A stretch of 64,000 nt of DNA. Source: an uncultured Bacteroidota bacterium (GTDB lineage Bacteria; Bacteroidota; Bacteroidia; Flavobacteriales; Flavobacteriaceae). Below, piece by piece: positions 10,700-20,813 of the stretch (position 1 is the stretch's first letter; the number at the start of each line of letters is the position of its first letter). A program made the translations under genes and the position numbers. The notes under the pieces were generated by a model, which was not told where the DNA came from, ran no database searches, and saw only the letters and a list, made by a program, of their open reading frames with translations. The stretch lies in contig CACEKL010000001.1 in the NCBI GenBank assembly GCA_902560025.1, positions 1-64,000 on the forward strand, in the 5' to 3' direction.

Positions 10700-12394
10700 T
10701 TAATCTAGCCTAATATCTGAAACAGAAGCTCCAGAGGGAATCATTGGGAATACATTATCTTCTTTTTCCACACAAACTTCAAGAACATATGGTTTTTTGG
10801 ACTTAATCATTCTCTCAACAGCAGGTTTTAAGTCTTTTCTATTCTTTACTCTTTCAGAATCAATATAATAGCCTTTAGCAATTGTAACAAAGTCAGGATT
10901 TATCATTTCAGTTGAGGCATACCTTTTATCAAAGAACAATTGTTGCCACTGTCTAACCATTCCAAGAAAATCATTATTTAAAATAACAATCTTTACAGGA
11001 ATTTGAAGTTGAAAAATTGTTCCAAGCTCTTGAATGGTCATTTGATAACCACCATCACCAATTACTGCAACAACCTCTCTTTCCATTGCTCCCATTTTAG
11101 CTCCCATCGCAGCAGGAAGAGCAAATCCCATAGTACCAAGGCCTCCAGATGTAATATTACTCTTTGATTTTATAAAATTAGCATATCTACATGCTACCAT
11201 TTGGTGCTGTCCAACATCTGTGACAATAATCGCATCACCGTTAGTAAATTCATTTATGGCAATAATTGACTCTCCCATAGTTAGTCCTTTTTTATTTGGA
11301 CTTAAATCTGATTTAATTACTTTATCAAACTCAATTTTCATTAAATCATCAAATTTTGAAATCCATTTTTTATGGGATCTTTTATCTATTTTATTGGTAA
11401 TCATTTGAAGAGATTCTTTACAGTTACCAATTACCGGTACATCAACCTTTATATTCTTATCAACCTCTGCAGGATCAATTTCAAGATGTATAACTTTAGC
11501 TTGAGATGCATATGAACTGGGGTCACCAGTAACACGATCATCAAATCTCATCCCAACAGCAATCAAAAGATCACACTTATTAGTCAGAATGTTAGGTCCA
11601 TAATTTCCATGCATACCCACCATACCAACATTTAACTCATGTGAAGTTGGTAAAGCTGACAAACCAAGAATTGTCCATGCTGCAGGAATCCCACTTTTTT
11701 CAACAAAATTTTTAAATTCTTCTTCAGCGTTTCCTAGGATTACCCCTTGCCCCCATACAATCAATGGCTTTTTTGCTTGATTAATTAGCTTTACAGCGTG
11801 ATCTATCGAATCATCATTAACTTCAGGATAAGGAATATAGCTTCTAATTCCATTACATTTTTTATAATCATATTCAAAAAGCTCAAATTGCGCATCTTTT
11901 GTAATGTCAATCAATACAGGACCTGGTCTACCAGATTTTGCAATATAAAATGCTTTCGCAAAGATTTCAGGTATTTCTGATGCCTTAGTTATTTGATAAT
12001 TCCATTTTGTAACTGGCATTGAAATCCCAATAATATCAGTTTCTTGAAAAGCATCTGAGCCTAAAAGATGAGACGGTACTTGACCGGTTATACACACAAC
12101 AGGTGTTGAATCTATTTGAGCATCTGCAATACCAGTAACAAGATTAGTTGCACCAGGACCAGATGTAGCAATTGCAACCCCTACTCTACCAGAGGATCTA
12201 GCATATCCCTGAGCTGCATGAATAGCACCTTGCTCGTGTCTAGCAAGAACATGTTTTAGCTTATCTTGAAATTTATAAAACTCATCGTATACAGGCATTA
12301 TAGCACCTCCAGGATATCCCCAGACAAGGTCTACTCCCTCATTTAATAAACAATGGATTACAGCTTCAGCACCACTAATTTTTTTATTTTTCAT
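10700..12394 (-). CDS. ilvB: Acetolactate synthase large catalytic subunit (IlvB)
   Basis: Thiamine-diphosphate enzyme making 2-acetolactate or 2-aceto-2-hydroxybutyrate. The N-terminal Pyr domain has GYPGGAIMPVYDEF (about 22-35) with the activating glutamate in RHEQGAIHAAQGYAR. A central FAD-binding domain follows, then the PP domain with GDGGYQMTIQEL and the downstream NNDFLGMVRQWQQ of the ThDP motif (about 442-485). Length 564 is standard. It sits 5 bases after ilvD and 1 base before ilvN. No frameshift or missing catalytic residue is visible. Confidence 0.97.
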   Translation of the reverse strand: MKNKKISGAEAVIHCLLNEGVDLVWGYPGGAIMPVYDEFYKFQDKLKHVLARHEQGAIHAAQGYARSSGRVGVAIATSGPGATNLVTGIADAQIDSTPVVCITGQVPSHLLGSDAFQETDIIGISMPVTKWNYQITKASEIPEIFAKAFYIAKSGRPGPVLIDITKDAQFELFEYDYKKCNGIRSYIPYPEVNDDSIDHAVKLINQAKKPLIVWGQGVILGNAEEEFKNFVEKSGIPAAWTILGLSALPTSHELNVGMVGMHGNYGPNILTNKCDLLIAVGMRFDDRVTGDPSSYASQAKVIHLEIDPAEVDKNIKVDVPVIGNCKESLQMITNKIDKRSHKKWISKFDDLMKIEFDKVIKSDLSPNKKGLTMGESIIAINEFTNGDAIIVTDVGQHQMVACRYANFIKSKSNITSGGLGTMGFALPAAMGAKMGAMEREVVAVIGDGGYQMTIQELGTIFQLQIPVKIVILNNDFLGMVRQWQQLFFDKRYASTEMINPDFVTIAKGYYIDSERVKNRKDLKPAVERMIKSKKPYVLEVCVEKEDNVFPMIPSGASVSDIRLD

Positions 12395-12399
12395 ATTAA

Positions 12400-14073
12400 T
12401 TATTCATCAGTTACACATCCGTTAGATGCATTAGAAACTGACTTTAAATATTTATACAGAATACCTTTTTTAATTTTTAAATCTGGTTGCTTCCATTTTT
12501 CTTTTCTCTCCATAATTTCTTTATCAGAAATATCAACAAAAATCTTATTTTTTTCTGAATCAATAGTTATGATATCACCATTTTCTACTATTGCTATAGT
12601 TCCACCTTCAAATGCCTCAGGTACAATGTGACCAACTACAAATCCATGAGTTCCTCCAGAGAATCTTCCATCGGTAATTAAAGCAACTTCTTTTCCTAAT
12701 CCAGCACCCATTATGGCTGATGTAGGTTTTAACATCTCTGGCATTCCCGGACCTCCCTTAGGCCCTTCGTATCTTATTACTACAACATCTCCCTTTGAGA
12801 CTTCAGAATTTTTGATAGCTGAAAGACATTCAAACTCGCTATTAAAAACTTTAGCTGGACCTGAAAATGTTAAACCTTCTTTACCAGTTATTTTTGCAAC
12901 ACATCCATCTTCAGCTAAATTTCCCTTTAGTATCTGAATATGACCAGTATTCTTAATAGGATTTGATATTGGAAAAATTAGATCATTTGAACTTACATTA
13001 GGAGACTTAATTTTGGATAAGTTTTCTTCTAATGTATTACCAGTAACAGTTAGACAATCCCCATGAAGCATTTTATTTTCAAGCATATATTTTAATACGT
13101 ATGGAACACCCCCTATTTTATGTAAATCTTTCATTAGATATTTTCCACTGGGCTTAAGATTAGCTAAGTAGGGAGTTGAGTCACTTATTTCTTGAAAATA
13201 ATCAATTGACAAATCTAAATTTGCTGCTCTAGATATTGCTAGAAAATGAAGCACTGCATTAGTTGATCCCCCAAGAACAGTAACCAGTCTTAATGCGTTT
13301 TCGAGAGATTTCTTTGTAACAATATCAGAAGGCTTAATATCCTTCTCAATTAGATTTTTAATTGATTCACCAATCTCTGAACATTCATTTATTTTTTCTT
13401 TGCTTATTGCAGGATTAGATGAGTTGTAAGGAAGCGACATACCTAATGCTTCAATAGCTGAAGCCATAGTATTTGCTGTATACATTCCTCCACATGCCCC
13501 AGCTCCCGGACAAGCATTTTTAATTACATTTTTATACTCACTCTCATCTATTTTTCCTGAAACTTTTTCACCCCATGCTTCAAATGCTGACACAACATCC
13601 AGCTCTTTATTATTATAACATCCAGAGTTAATTGTTCCTCCATAAACCAATATGCTTGGTCTATCAAGCCTAAGCATAGCCATTAGGGCTCCTGGCATAT
13701 TTTTATCACATCCAACAACTGTTATTAAACCATCATATGACATTGCTTGAACCACAGTCTCCATTGAATCTGCAATAATATCTCTAGAAGGAAGGGAATA
13801 TCTCATCCCAAAAGTTCCCATAGAAATCCCATCACTAACACCAATGGTATTAAAAATTAATCCAACATATTTTGAAGCAGTTATACTATCTTTAATTTTA
13901 ACTGATAAATCATTAAGATGCATATTACAAGGGTTACCCTCATAACCAGTACTTGCAATTCCAATAAATGGTTTGTCAAAATCTTCATCATTCAAACCAA
14001 TGGCATGAAGCATAGCTTGTGCAGCTGGTTGGGAATCATCCTTTGTAACTACTCTACTAAATTTATTATACAT
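12400..14073 (-). CDS. ilvD: Dihydroxy-acid dehydratase (IlvD)
   Basis: Fe-S enzyme that dehydrates 2,3-dihydroxy acids to 2-oxoisovalerate and 2-oxo-3-methylvalerate. Cluster cysteines appear in [13 protein letters not shown] (about 121), [18 protein letters not shown] (about 188-205), and one near the N-terminus (GNPCNMHL, about 52). The C-terminal [20 protein letters not shown] motif is intact. Length 557 is normal. First gene of the ilvDBNCA-gapN operon, preceded by a good -7 box on the minus strand and a leader of roughly 67 bases. Confidence 0.97.
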   Translation of the reverse strand: MYNKFSRVVTKDDSQPAAQAMLHAIGLNDEDFDKPFIGIASTGYEGNPCNMHLNDLSVKIKDSITASKYVGLIFNTIGVSDGISMGTFGMRYSLPSRDIIADSMETVVQAMSYDGLITVVGCDKNMPGALMAMLRLDRPSILVYGGTINSGCYNNKELDVVSAFEAWGEKVSGKIDESEYKNVIKNACPGAGACGGMYTANTMASAIEALGMSLPYNSSNPAISKEKINECSEIGESIKNLIEKDIKPSDIVTKKSLENALRLVTVLGGSTNAVLHFLAISRAANLDLSIDYFQEISDSTPYLANLKPSGKYLMKDLHKIGGVPYVLKYMLENKMLHGDCLTVTGNTLEENLSKIKSPNVSSNDLIFPISNPIKNTGHIQILKGNLAEDGCVAKITGKEGLTFSGPAKVFNSEFECLSAIKNSEVSKGDVVVIRYEGPKGGPGMPEMLKPTSAIMGAGLGKEVALITDGRFSGGTHGFVVGHIVPEAFEGGTIAIVENGDIITIDSEKNKIFVDISDKEIMERKEKWKQPDLKIKKGILYKYLKSVSNASNGCVTDE

Positions 14074-14146
14074 ACACTTAAAACTATTTTAAAATTATCA
14101 CCCTAGAATGATGTTTTTTAGGACAATTATTATCTTAAATTATATT

Positions 14147-14154
14147 CAAAAATA
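14147..14154 (-). promoter_or_regulatory. Bacteroidetes -7 box for the ilv operon
   Basis: Minus-strand TATTTTTG matches TAnnTTTG exactly. Transcription would start near 14140, giving a leader of about 67 bases before ilvD. I found no ATG-initiated leader peptide in it and only a weak 4-5 bp hairpin (CCTA/TAGG around 14102-14122). No -33 TTG is seen at the usual distance. Confidence 0.55.
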
Positions 14155-14246
14155 AACATCGAATCTTAATAAACTGTATATCAGAATATTATACTATATA
14201 TTTTAGCATACCCAAATAATAAATTATAATATTGATTTTAAATAAT

Positions 14247-14254
14247 TAGATTTG
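14247..14254 (+). promoter_or_regulatory. -7 box directly before the aldehyde dehydrogenase gene
   Basis: TAGATTTG is an exact TAnnTTTG match ending 8 bases before the ATG at 14263. The predicted transcript would start at or within a few bases of the start codon, i.e. be leaderless or nearly so. A TTG at 14232-14234 is too close (12-base spacer) to be a convincing -33 element. Confidence 0.5.
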
Positions 14255-14262
14255 AAATAATT

Positions 14263-15642
14263 ATGGATTATAAAGATATTGATAAAGTAATTGAATCTCA
14301 AGTAAAATTTGTTAAAGACAACTCTAACTCTGTTATTAATAGGATTCAAATCTTAAACTCATTATTAATATCAATAAAACATAATGAGTCAAGAATTTAT
14401 GAGGCACTAAAAAAGGATCTAAACAAACATGAGTTTGAGTCTTTTTTATCTGAAATACTTCTTGTTAAAAAAGAGATTAAATTATTTGTAAGAAAACTTA
14501 GAAGTTGGTCAAAAAAAAAGAGAGTTAGTGGTTCTTTACTAAATTTTCCTTCAGGGAATTATTTGATACCTGAGCCATATGGAAATGTTTTGATTATAAC
14601 TCCATGGAATTACCCATTTCAACTATCCCTAACACCCTTAATTGGAGCTATTGCTGCAGGAAATGCTGTAATAATAAAACCATCTGAACTAGCTCCAGCA
14701 ACATCAAGGGTTCTAAAAGAATTGATTGATTCTGTATTCCCCCAAAATATGGCGAGTGTGATTGAGGGAGATGCAGGTATTGCTAAATATTTGTTAGATA
14801 AGAAATGGGATTATATCTTTTTTACTGGTAGCACAAGAATAGGAAAAATTATAGCTGAAAAAGCTGCAAAAAATTTAACTCCAATTACTTTAGAACTTGG
14901 AGGAAAAAGCCCATGTATAGTAGATTCAGGAGTAGATATAGACAAGGTTGCTAAAAGAATCGTTTCCGGAAAGTTTGTTAATTGTGGTCAAACATGTATT
15001 GCTCCAGATTATATTGTTGTCAATCAACATGTTAAATCTGATCTTATTTCAGCTATTAAAGAGAATATTATAAAGACGTTTGGTAATAAACCTATAGAAT
15101 CTGAAAGCTATGGTAGGATTATTAATACAAACAACCTAATAAGACTTGAAAATATTATTAAAGATCAAGTTATTGAGTTTGGCGGAAAAATCAATATGGA
15201 TAAACTATATATTGAACCAACAATAATTGTTGATCCTCAAATTGATTCTGAAATAATGAAAGAAGAAATTTTTGGACCAATTTTACCTATTTTGTCATAC
15301 GAGAATGAAAGCGAAATTCAAAATATTCTCGACACAAACCCAACACCTCTTGCATTCTATATTTTTTCTAAAAATCAAATGTTTATTGACAACCTAATAG
15401 AAAACAATAAATTTGGTGGCTGTGTTATTAACGATACTTTAATTCATTACATTAATCCAAATCTTCCATTTGGAGGTATTGGTGACAGTGGAATGGGAGC
15501 TTACAGAGGTAAATTTAGTTTTAATACTTTCTCACATCAAAAGCCAGTTTTAATAAAAAAAAATATGATAGACATACCTTTTAGATATGGTCCTTATCCA
15601 AAATCTTTCAATTTTATAAGAAAAATTCTTGAAAAAATATAA
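14263..15642 (+). CDS. Aldehyde dehydrogenase, class 3-like
   Basis: NAD(P)-dependent oxidation of aldehydes to acids. The 459-residue length and sequence place it in the short class 3 (fatty/aromatic aldehyde) group. Key parts: TPWNYPFQLSL (about 112), FFTGSTRIGK (about 186), the catalytic glutamate in LELGGKSP (about 210), the catalytic cysteine in NCGQTCIAPDY (about 244), and EEIFGPILP (about 328). A C-terminal hydrophobic tail such as membrane-bound fatty aldehyde dehydrogenases carry is not evident. Its TAA stop is followed one base later by the nitroreductase ATG, so the two are co-transcribed. The physiological substrate is unknown; lipid aldehyde detoxification is plausible. Confidence 0.88.
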   Translation: MDYKDIDKVIESQVKFVKDNSNSVINRIQILNSLLISIKHNESRIYEALKKDLNKHEFESFLSEILLVKKEIKLFVRKLRSWSKKKRVSGSLLNFPSGNYLIPEPYGNVLIITPWNYPFQLSLTPLIGAIAAGNAVIIKPSELAPATSRVLKELIDSVFPQNMASVIEGDAGIAKYLLDKKWDYIFFTGSTRIGKIIAEKAAKNLTPITLELGGKSPCIVDSGVDIDKVAKRIVSGKFVNCGQTCIAPDYIVVNQHVKSDLISAIKENIIKTFGNKPIESESYGRIINTNNLIRLENIIKDQVIEFGGKINMDKLYIEPTIIVDPQIDSEIMKEEIFGPILPILSYENESEIQNILDTNPTPLAFYIFSKNQMFIDNLIENNKFGGCVINDTLIHYINPNLPFGGIGDSGMGAYRGKFSFNTFSHQKPVLIKKNMIDIPFRYGPYPKSFNFIRKILEKI

Positions 15643-15643
15643 G

Positions 15644-16360
15644 ATGGAGAAGAATGTCACTGATGCGATTCAATTTAGAAGATCTGTAAGAAAATTTGAC
15701 CCCAAAAAAGATCTTGATATAGATATTGTCAAGAAATGTATTATTAATGCTACTCTAGCACCTACTAGCTCTAACTTACAACTTTGGGAATTTTATCATA
15801 TAACTGATAAAAATTTATTAGGTAAAATTTCAGAATGTTGTTTTAATCAACCTGCTGCAAAAACTGCAAAACAAATTGTTGTAACTGTAGTTAGAAAAGA
15901 TTTGTGGAAAAGTAGAGCAAATGATAATTTAAATTTTTTTAAATCAAAAAAAGATTCACTTTCTGAGAAGCAATTCAATTTGACTAAGAGATATTATAAA
16001 AAGGTTATTCCTTTTGTATATAAAGATTTTTTCGGAATTCTTAGTCTATGTAAATACTTGTTTGCCTACATAGTTGGATTTTTTAGAGTTATGTACAGAC
16101 AACTTAATAGATCTGATTCAAGAATTATTGCGCATAAAAGCGCTGCTTTAGCATCTCAAAATTTCATGATAAGTATGGCAGGATTTAGTTATGACACATG
16201 CCCTATGGAGGGATTTGACTCTGTTAAAGTAAAAAGAATCTTAAACCTGAACTCAAAATCAGAAATTAATATGATAATAGGATGTGGTATAAGACTTGAA
16301 GAAGGTGTTTATGGAGAAAGGTTTAGAATTCCTTTTGAAAAAGTCTATTATAAAAGATAA
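15644..16360 (+). CDS. Nitroreductase-family flavoprotein
   Basis: FMN-dependent NAD(P)H oxidoreductase of the nitroreductase fold. The N-terminal FMN-phosphate motif is RRSVRKFDPKKD, and ATLAPTSSNLQLWEF (about 40-54) is the typical APSSxNxQPW-like flavin site. A middle insertion (about 110-160, basic with a hydrophobic run KYLFAYIVGFF) makes it longer than minimal 170-200-residue members. An in-frame TTG at 15629 would overlap the upstream gene; the ATG at 15644, one base after the ALDH stop, is the better start and gives 238 residues. Substrate is unknown; co-transcription with the ALDH suggests redox detoxification. Confidence 0.82.
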   Translation: MEKNVTDAIQFRRSVRKFDPKKDLDIDIVKKCIINATLAPTSSNLQLWEFYHITDKNLLGKISECCFNQPAAKTAKQIVVTVVRKDLWKSRANDNLNFFKSKKDSLSEKQFNLTKRYYKKVIPFVYKDFFGILSLCKYLFAYIVGFFRVMYRQLNRSDSRIIAHKSAALASQNFMISMAGFSYDTCPMEGFDSVKVKRILNLNSKSEINMIIGCGIRLEEGVYGERFRIPFEKVYYKR

Positions 16361-16369
16361 GTCTGGATA

Positions 16370-18298
16370 TTATAACTTAGATTCTTCAATAGATTTCTCA
16401 AGCCAATTTTGAAAATTTTTATCGGAGGTAAACTGAATTGGTTCTGACAAAATTTTACCAGAAGGGAGCATAGCAACATAGTATGGCTGAGAAGCATTAT
16501 TAAAATTTATTTGCTGAAAAAGAGACCATCTCCTTCCAATGTTATTTATATATTGAATTCTTCCAGATTTATTAATGTATTTAAATTTCTCAGCATCTGA
16601 AAGCTTAGTTCTATCATCTACGTATAGGGAAATTATTACATAATTATTATCTAACAACTCGTATATTTTTGGCTTTGACCATACATTTTCCTCCATTCGT
16701 CTACAGTTGGCACAAGCCCAGCCTGTAAAGTCTAATAATATAATTTTGTTATTCTCAATAGCATAATCTTTTCCTTCATCATAATTTTTAAAACAATTTA
16801 GCCCAAGAGGACATTCGCTCTGTTTTTCTTCAATAGAATAAAACTCAGGTGGAAGAATACCACTTAAGAGTCTAACATTTTTACTGTCATATAATCCACT
16901 TAGTAAGAAAATTGAAAACAACAAAAACAACCATCCTGAGATGCTTTTATAATTAAACTTTAACTTACCAAAATAGGATCCAAATAGATAGAGAGACATA
17001 GAAAGAAAAATTATAACCCAAATTAGGATAAACGTTTCACGCTTTAAAATACCCCATCCTTCAACTAAATCTGCATTTGAAAGAAATTTAAAAGCTAGAG
17101 CTAGTTCTATAAAACCAAGACAAACTTTTAGTTTCTTGAGCCAAACACCTGATTTTGGGATTAGAGATAAGTACTTAGGATAAAAGGCAAGCAAGGTAAA
17201 AGGTAAAGCAAGCGCAACTCCAAATCCAAACATACCATATGTAAGCTGTGTTGCCCCGGACTGAGCAGATGATAGTGAACCAGCTAATAAAGATCCTAAT
17301 ATTGGACCCGTACACGAGAATGATACAAGAGCTAGTGTAAGTGACATAAAAAAGATTCCAATAATTCCACCCTTTTCTGATTTCTTCTCTGAACCAGATA
17401 CAATATTACTAGGGATGACTATATCAAAATATCCAAAAAATGAAATTGCAAACAAGATGAATACAACAAAGAATGTAAGATTTACATAAACATTGGTAGA
17501 AATAGTATTTAGTATATTAGGATTTAAGCTATCGAAAACATGAAATGGAATACTCAATAATATATATATTAAAACTATAAACCCACCGTAAAGAGACGCA
17601 GAGATAGCACCACTATACCTAAGTTTAGTTTCGTCAATAAAATAAGATACAGTCAATGGTATCATTGGAAACACACAAGGTGTTAACAATGCTAAAAAAC
17701 CTGCAATTAAACCAAATATGAAAATCTCAAAATAGTTAGACCTCTCAATAAAATTAGAAGAATTATAATTTGATTTATCTAAATCAAGTTCAAGTGCATT
17801 ATACCTTCTAACATCTTCTAGAGTTACATTTTCAGACTCAGTTACAATAATACTATTATCAAGAATTACATTGAAAGTTTCATTTCTAAAAATACATAAT
17901 TCGTCATCACATGATGAATAGTCAATTTCGACTTTAATTTGATTTAAATCTTCATCTAACAACTTTACATTTTGATTAAAATCGGCTTCATTTTCATAGT
18001 AATATAGATCCATTTTAAAAACATTATCAAAGCCAACTATATAATCATCCTCATTAAATAATTCGTCTGCTTCGAAGTCTGAAGTATCACTAATGAAGCT
18101 AAATGAGGTAGGAAGAGCACCTTCATCAGGAGAAAATTGAGAATACAATTTCCAGCCTTCTAATATTGATGCACTAAAAGAAATATTGTATTCTGTATCA
18201 TTGATTTTATTTACATCATATTGCCACTCTACCGGCTCAATATCCTGAGAATATAAAGAAAAAATTGAGATTAGGCTGAATAATATATTTCTAGTCAT
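16370..18298 (-). CDS. dsbD: Thiol:disulfide interchange protein DsbD
   Basis: Carries electrons from cytoplasmic thioredoxin across the inner membrane to periplasmic reductases. Order: signal peptide (about 1-17, ending SLYSQ); periplasmic alpha domain with cysteines in CDDELC (about 131-136); an eight-helix membrane domain with the redox cysteines in LLTPCVFPMIP (about 205) and SFSCTGPILG (about 328); and a C-terminal thioredoxin domain with WACANC (about 528). All three Cys pairs are present, so the relay should work. Length 642 fits Bacteroidetes DsbD. Its start overlaps the end of tilS by 8 bases. The convergent nitroreductase ends 9 bases away. Confidence 0.92.
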   Translation of the reverse strand: MTRNILFSLISIFSLYSQDIEPVEWQYDVNKINDTEYNISFSASILEGWKLYSQFSPDEGALPTSFSFISDTSDFEADELFNEDDYIVGFDNVFKMDLYYYENEADFNQNVKLLDEDLNQIKVEIDYSSCDDELCIFRNETFNVILDNSIIVTESENVTLEDVRRYNALELDLDKSNYNSSNFIERSNYFEIFIFGLIAGFLALLTPCVFPMIPLTVSYFIDETKLRYSGAISASLYGGFIVLIYILLSIPFHVFDSLNPNILNTISTNVYVNLTFFVVFILFAISFFGYFDIVIPSNIVSGSEKKSEKGGIIGIFFMSLTLALVSFSCTGPILGSLLAGSLSSAQSGATQLTYGMFGFGVALALPFTLLAFYPKYLSLIPKSGVWLKKLKVCLGFIELALAFKFLSNADLVEGWGILKRETFILIWVIIFLSMSLYLFGSYFGKLKFNYKSISGWLFLLFSIFLLSGLYDSKNVRLLSGILPPEFYSIEEKQSECPLGLNCFKNYDEGKDYAIENNKIILLDFTGWACANCRRMEENVWSKPKIYELLDNNYVIISLYVDDRTKLSDAEKFKYINKSGRIQYINNIGRRWSLFQQINFNNASQPYYVAMLPSGKILSEPIQFTSDKNFQNWLEKSIEESKL

Positions 18299-19220
18299 TT
18301 TTTTTAATTATTAAATCACCTTTTAATTTTGTCATACTATGGGTGTTTGACAAAATAAGTTTACCTGAATCTGAATTAAATATTTTTATAACTTCCTTAT
18401 AGTTGAAACCAAATTCTTGGAAAAGGTTATGAACATAAAACTCTAAAGGTTTTTTTTCCTTAAGCTTTTCAATATTAACTTTAATGGAATTTGAATTGTT
18501 TTGAAAAAGTTGATTTTTAGTTTCTTTCATTATTTCCTCTACAAATATCTTAGTTGATTGTAGGTTATTGATTGTTGTTTTGAACTTTAACATAACATTA
18601 TCATCAAATTCCTTAAATGTTGGAAGAACAGAATTCCTAATCATGTTCCTATGATAATTTTCACTAGAATTAGATGAATCCTCTCTATACTCTATAGAAT
18701 TTTTTTGTGCATAATTTATAATATCAATTTTTAAAATATTAAGTAATGGCCTAAATATTTTTTTTGAACTTGATGAAATTCCCAATAATCCGTTAATTCC
18801 TGATCCTCTAGAAGAATTAATAAGGTATGTCTCAATCTGATCATCTAAATGGTGAGCTGTAACTAAAAAATCAAAATTAAACTTAGATATCAGATCATCA
18901 AACCAATCATATCTTAGTTTTCTTGCCCCCTCCTGAATACCCATTTTATTCTTTTTACAAAATTCAACTGTATTAAATTCATTACTGTGGCAATGAATTT
19001 TATGCTTTAAACTCCATTTTTTGACAAAATCTTGATCTATATCACTCTCTTTTGATCTTAATTTAAAGTTGCAGTGTGCAACAGAAAAGCTTAAATTATT
19101 TTTTAGAAAAAGGTTTGCAAGAACCATGCTGTCAACTCCCCCGCTTACAGCAATTAAAAAATTACATTTTTCAAATGCTTTTACCTTCTCTTTTAAAATT
19201 ATTTCAATATTATGTTCCAC
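18291..19220 (-). CDS. tilS: tRNA(Ile)-lysidine synthase, short form (TilS)
   Basis: Modifies C34 of tRNA-Ile(CAU) to lysidine so that it reads AUA, an essential step in an AT-rich genome using that codon. The PP-loop SGGVDSMVL (about 26-34) and HHLDDQIETYLINSSRGSG (about 127-145) are typical. At 309 residues it ends after the catalytic and N-terminal linker domains and lacks the C-terminal tRNA-binding domain of E. coli TilS (432 residues); the short Aquifex enzyme has a similar layout. A natural reduction is more likely than a break, because the gene runs directly into dsbD with an 8-base overlap. The start is the first ATG with a sensible N-terminus. Confidence 0.9.
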   Translation of the reverse strand: MEHNIEIILKEKVKAFEKCNFLIAVSGGVDSMVLANLFLKNNLSFSVAHCNFKLRSKESDIDQDFVKKWSLKHKIHCHSNEFNTVEFCKKNKMGIQEGARKLRYDWFDDLISKFNFDFLVTAHHLDDQIETYLINSSRGSGINGLLGISSSSKKIFRPLLNILKIDIINYAQKNSIEYREDSSNSSENYHRNMIRNSVLPTFKEFDDNVMLKFKTTINNLQSTKIFVEEIMKETKNQLFQNNSNSIKVNIEKLKEKKPLEFYVHNLFQEFGFNYKEVIKIFNSDSGKLILSNTHSMTKLKGDLIIKKND

Positions 19221-19311
19221 TCGGTAAAAATAATTAAAGTTTAACCAAATAACTGCCTAATAATATTTTGCATTAAAAAAAAAATTCTGAACTTGTAACA
19301 TATTATCTACA

Positions 19312-20769
19312 TTGGAAGACACTAACAAAAAGGTTTTACCTCTACAAATAGCGATGTTACCCCTAATCTTTTTGGTAACCCTATTATCTTTTAATCTATA
19401 TGCTAACGTATTTATTTATGATGCAGATCCATTAGCTGGTTCAAGTCAATTTATTCTTATACTAAGTGGAGCTTTTGCAGCTATGATTGGTCATAGATAT
19501 AATGTTTCTTATAAAGATGTGATTAGCAGCATCTCAAATAGTATTAAATCAGTTACACCAGCACTAATTATATTGTTATGGGTGGGAGCTCTAGCTGGTA
19601 CATGGATGATTAGTGGAATCATCCCTTCAATGGTATACTATGGATTAAAAATTCTTGACCCCAATATATTTTTACCAGCATGTATAGTTATATGTTCAAT
19701 TATTTCAGTTGCAACTGGAAGCAGCTGGACAACATCAGCAACTGTTGGTATAGCCCTAGTAGGTATTGGAAAGGCTTTGGGAATACCTGCAGGAATGGTG
19801 GGTGGAGCAGTAATAGCTGGTGCTTATTTTGGAGATAAATTATCTCCCCTAAGTGATACTACAAATTTAGCTGCTGCAGTTTCAAAAGTAGATTTATTTA
19901 AACATATTAAATATTTGACACATACAACTATTCCAAGTATATCAATTACTCTAATAGTCTTTATTATACTTGGTATTTATCAGACATCCAATGGAGTAAC
20001 TGACAATTCATTTTTAATTGAAACAATTGAAAACACTTTTAATATTTCTTTGATACTATTTATTGTTCCAATTATTGTGTTAATAATGATTGTGAAAAAG
20101 ATCCCACCAATAAAAGCACTTACTATAGGTACACTTTTAGGAGCATTATTTGCTATTTTGTTTCAACCACAAATAATTAACGAGCTCTCAGATTCCTCAA
20201 ATACCACAATTATTGCTTCCTACAAAGTAGTAATTGATACTATTACAAGTAATGTATCTATCACTACTGATAGTGAAATTTTAAATGAGCTTTTTTCTAC
20301 TGGTGGTATGATAGGGATGTTAAACACTATTTTTTTAGTTATGGCGACGATGATTTTTGGAGGTTCTATGGACGCAATTGGCGCTATTAAATCTATAAGC
20401 AAAGCTTTATTAAATTGGGCTGATAATATTTTTAAATTATTTGCTAGTACTGTAGCATCTTGTCTAGCATTGAACTTAACTGCCTCGGATCAGTATTTAT
20501 CTATTGTTGTCTCAGGTAAGATGTTTGAAAAAGCTTATAAGGATAAAAAACTTGCGCCTGAAAATTTAAGTAGAACTTTAGAGGATTCAGCTACTGTTAC
20601 TTCTGCTTTAATTCCATGGAATTCATGTGGTGCATATCACTCATCTGTTTTAGGAGTTAGTGTTGGTGAGTACTTTATATACGCAATATTTAATTGGATT
20701 AGTCCATTTATGACATTACTATTTGCAGCATTTAGAATAAAAATCAGGACTTTAGCAAACAAAAACTAA
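19312..20769 (+). CDS. nhaC: NhaC-family Na+/H+ antiporter
   Basis: Multi-pass inner-membrane protein of 485 residues, about 11-12 hydrophobic segments, of the NhaC ion transporter superfamily. Typical stretches: TGSSWTTSATVGIALVGIGK (about 138-157), AVIAGAYFGDKLSPLSDTTN (about 165-184) and LTASDQYLSIV (about 389). Expels sodium in exchange for protons, fitting a marine host. The start is a TTG at 19312; an in-frame stop lies just upstream (19288) and the next ATG is at 19354. The TTG keeps a short cytoplasmic tail expected for the family, so I prefer it, with moderate certainty. A near-consensus -7 box (TATTTTG, 19264-19270) lies upstream. Confidence 0.88.
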   Translation: MEDTNKKVLPLQIAMLPLIFLVTLLSFNLYANVFIYDADPLAGSSQFILILSGAFAAMIGHRYNVSYKDVISSISNSIKSVTPALIILLWVGALAGTWMISGIIPSMVYYGLKILDPNIFLPACIVICSIISVATGSSWTTSATVGIALVGIGKALGIPAGMVGGAVIAGAYFGDKLSPLSDTTNLAAAVSKVDLFKHIKYLTHTTIPSISITLIVFIILGIYQTSNGVTDNSFLIETIENTFNISLILFIVPIIVLIMIVKKIPPIKALTIGTLLGALFAILFQPQIINELSDSSNTTIIASYKVVIDTITSNVSITTDSEILNELFSTGGMIGMLNTIFLVMATMIFGGSMDAIGAIKSISKALLNWADNIFKLFASTVASCLALNLTASDQYLSIVVSGKMFEKAYKDKKLAPENLSRTLEDSATVTSALIPWNSCGAYHSSVLGVSVGEYFIYAIFNWISPFMTLLFAAFRIKIRTLANKN

Positions 20770-20788
20770 TTATCTAATCTCATATTTG

Positions 20789-20796
20789 TATTTTTG
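20789..20796 (+). promoter_or_regulatory. -7 box for the ftsK-lolA-lptG-ribB operon
   Basis: TATTTTTG matches TAnnTTTG exactly and lies 17 bases before the ftsK ATG at 20814, giving a leader of about 10 bases. No -33 TTG is visible at 17-23 bases upstream. Confidence 0.55.
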
Positions 20797-20813
20797 TTAA
20801 ATACAAAACTTGT

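Noticed and set aside
14074..14146. Attenuation leader peptide before ilvD
   Set aside because: The leader has no ATG-initiated frame rich in Ile, Val or Leu and only a weak 4-5 bp hairpin.
15629..15643. TTG start for the nitroreductase
   Set aside because: It overlaps the end of the aldehyde dehydrogenase and adds only five residues; the ATG at 15644 directly after the stop fits better.
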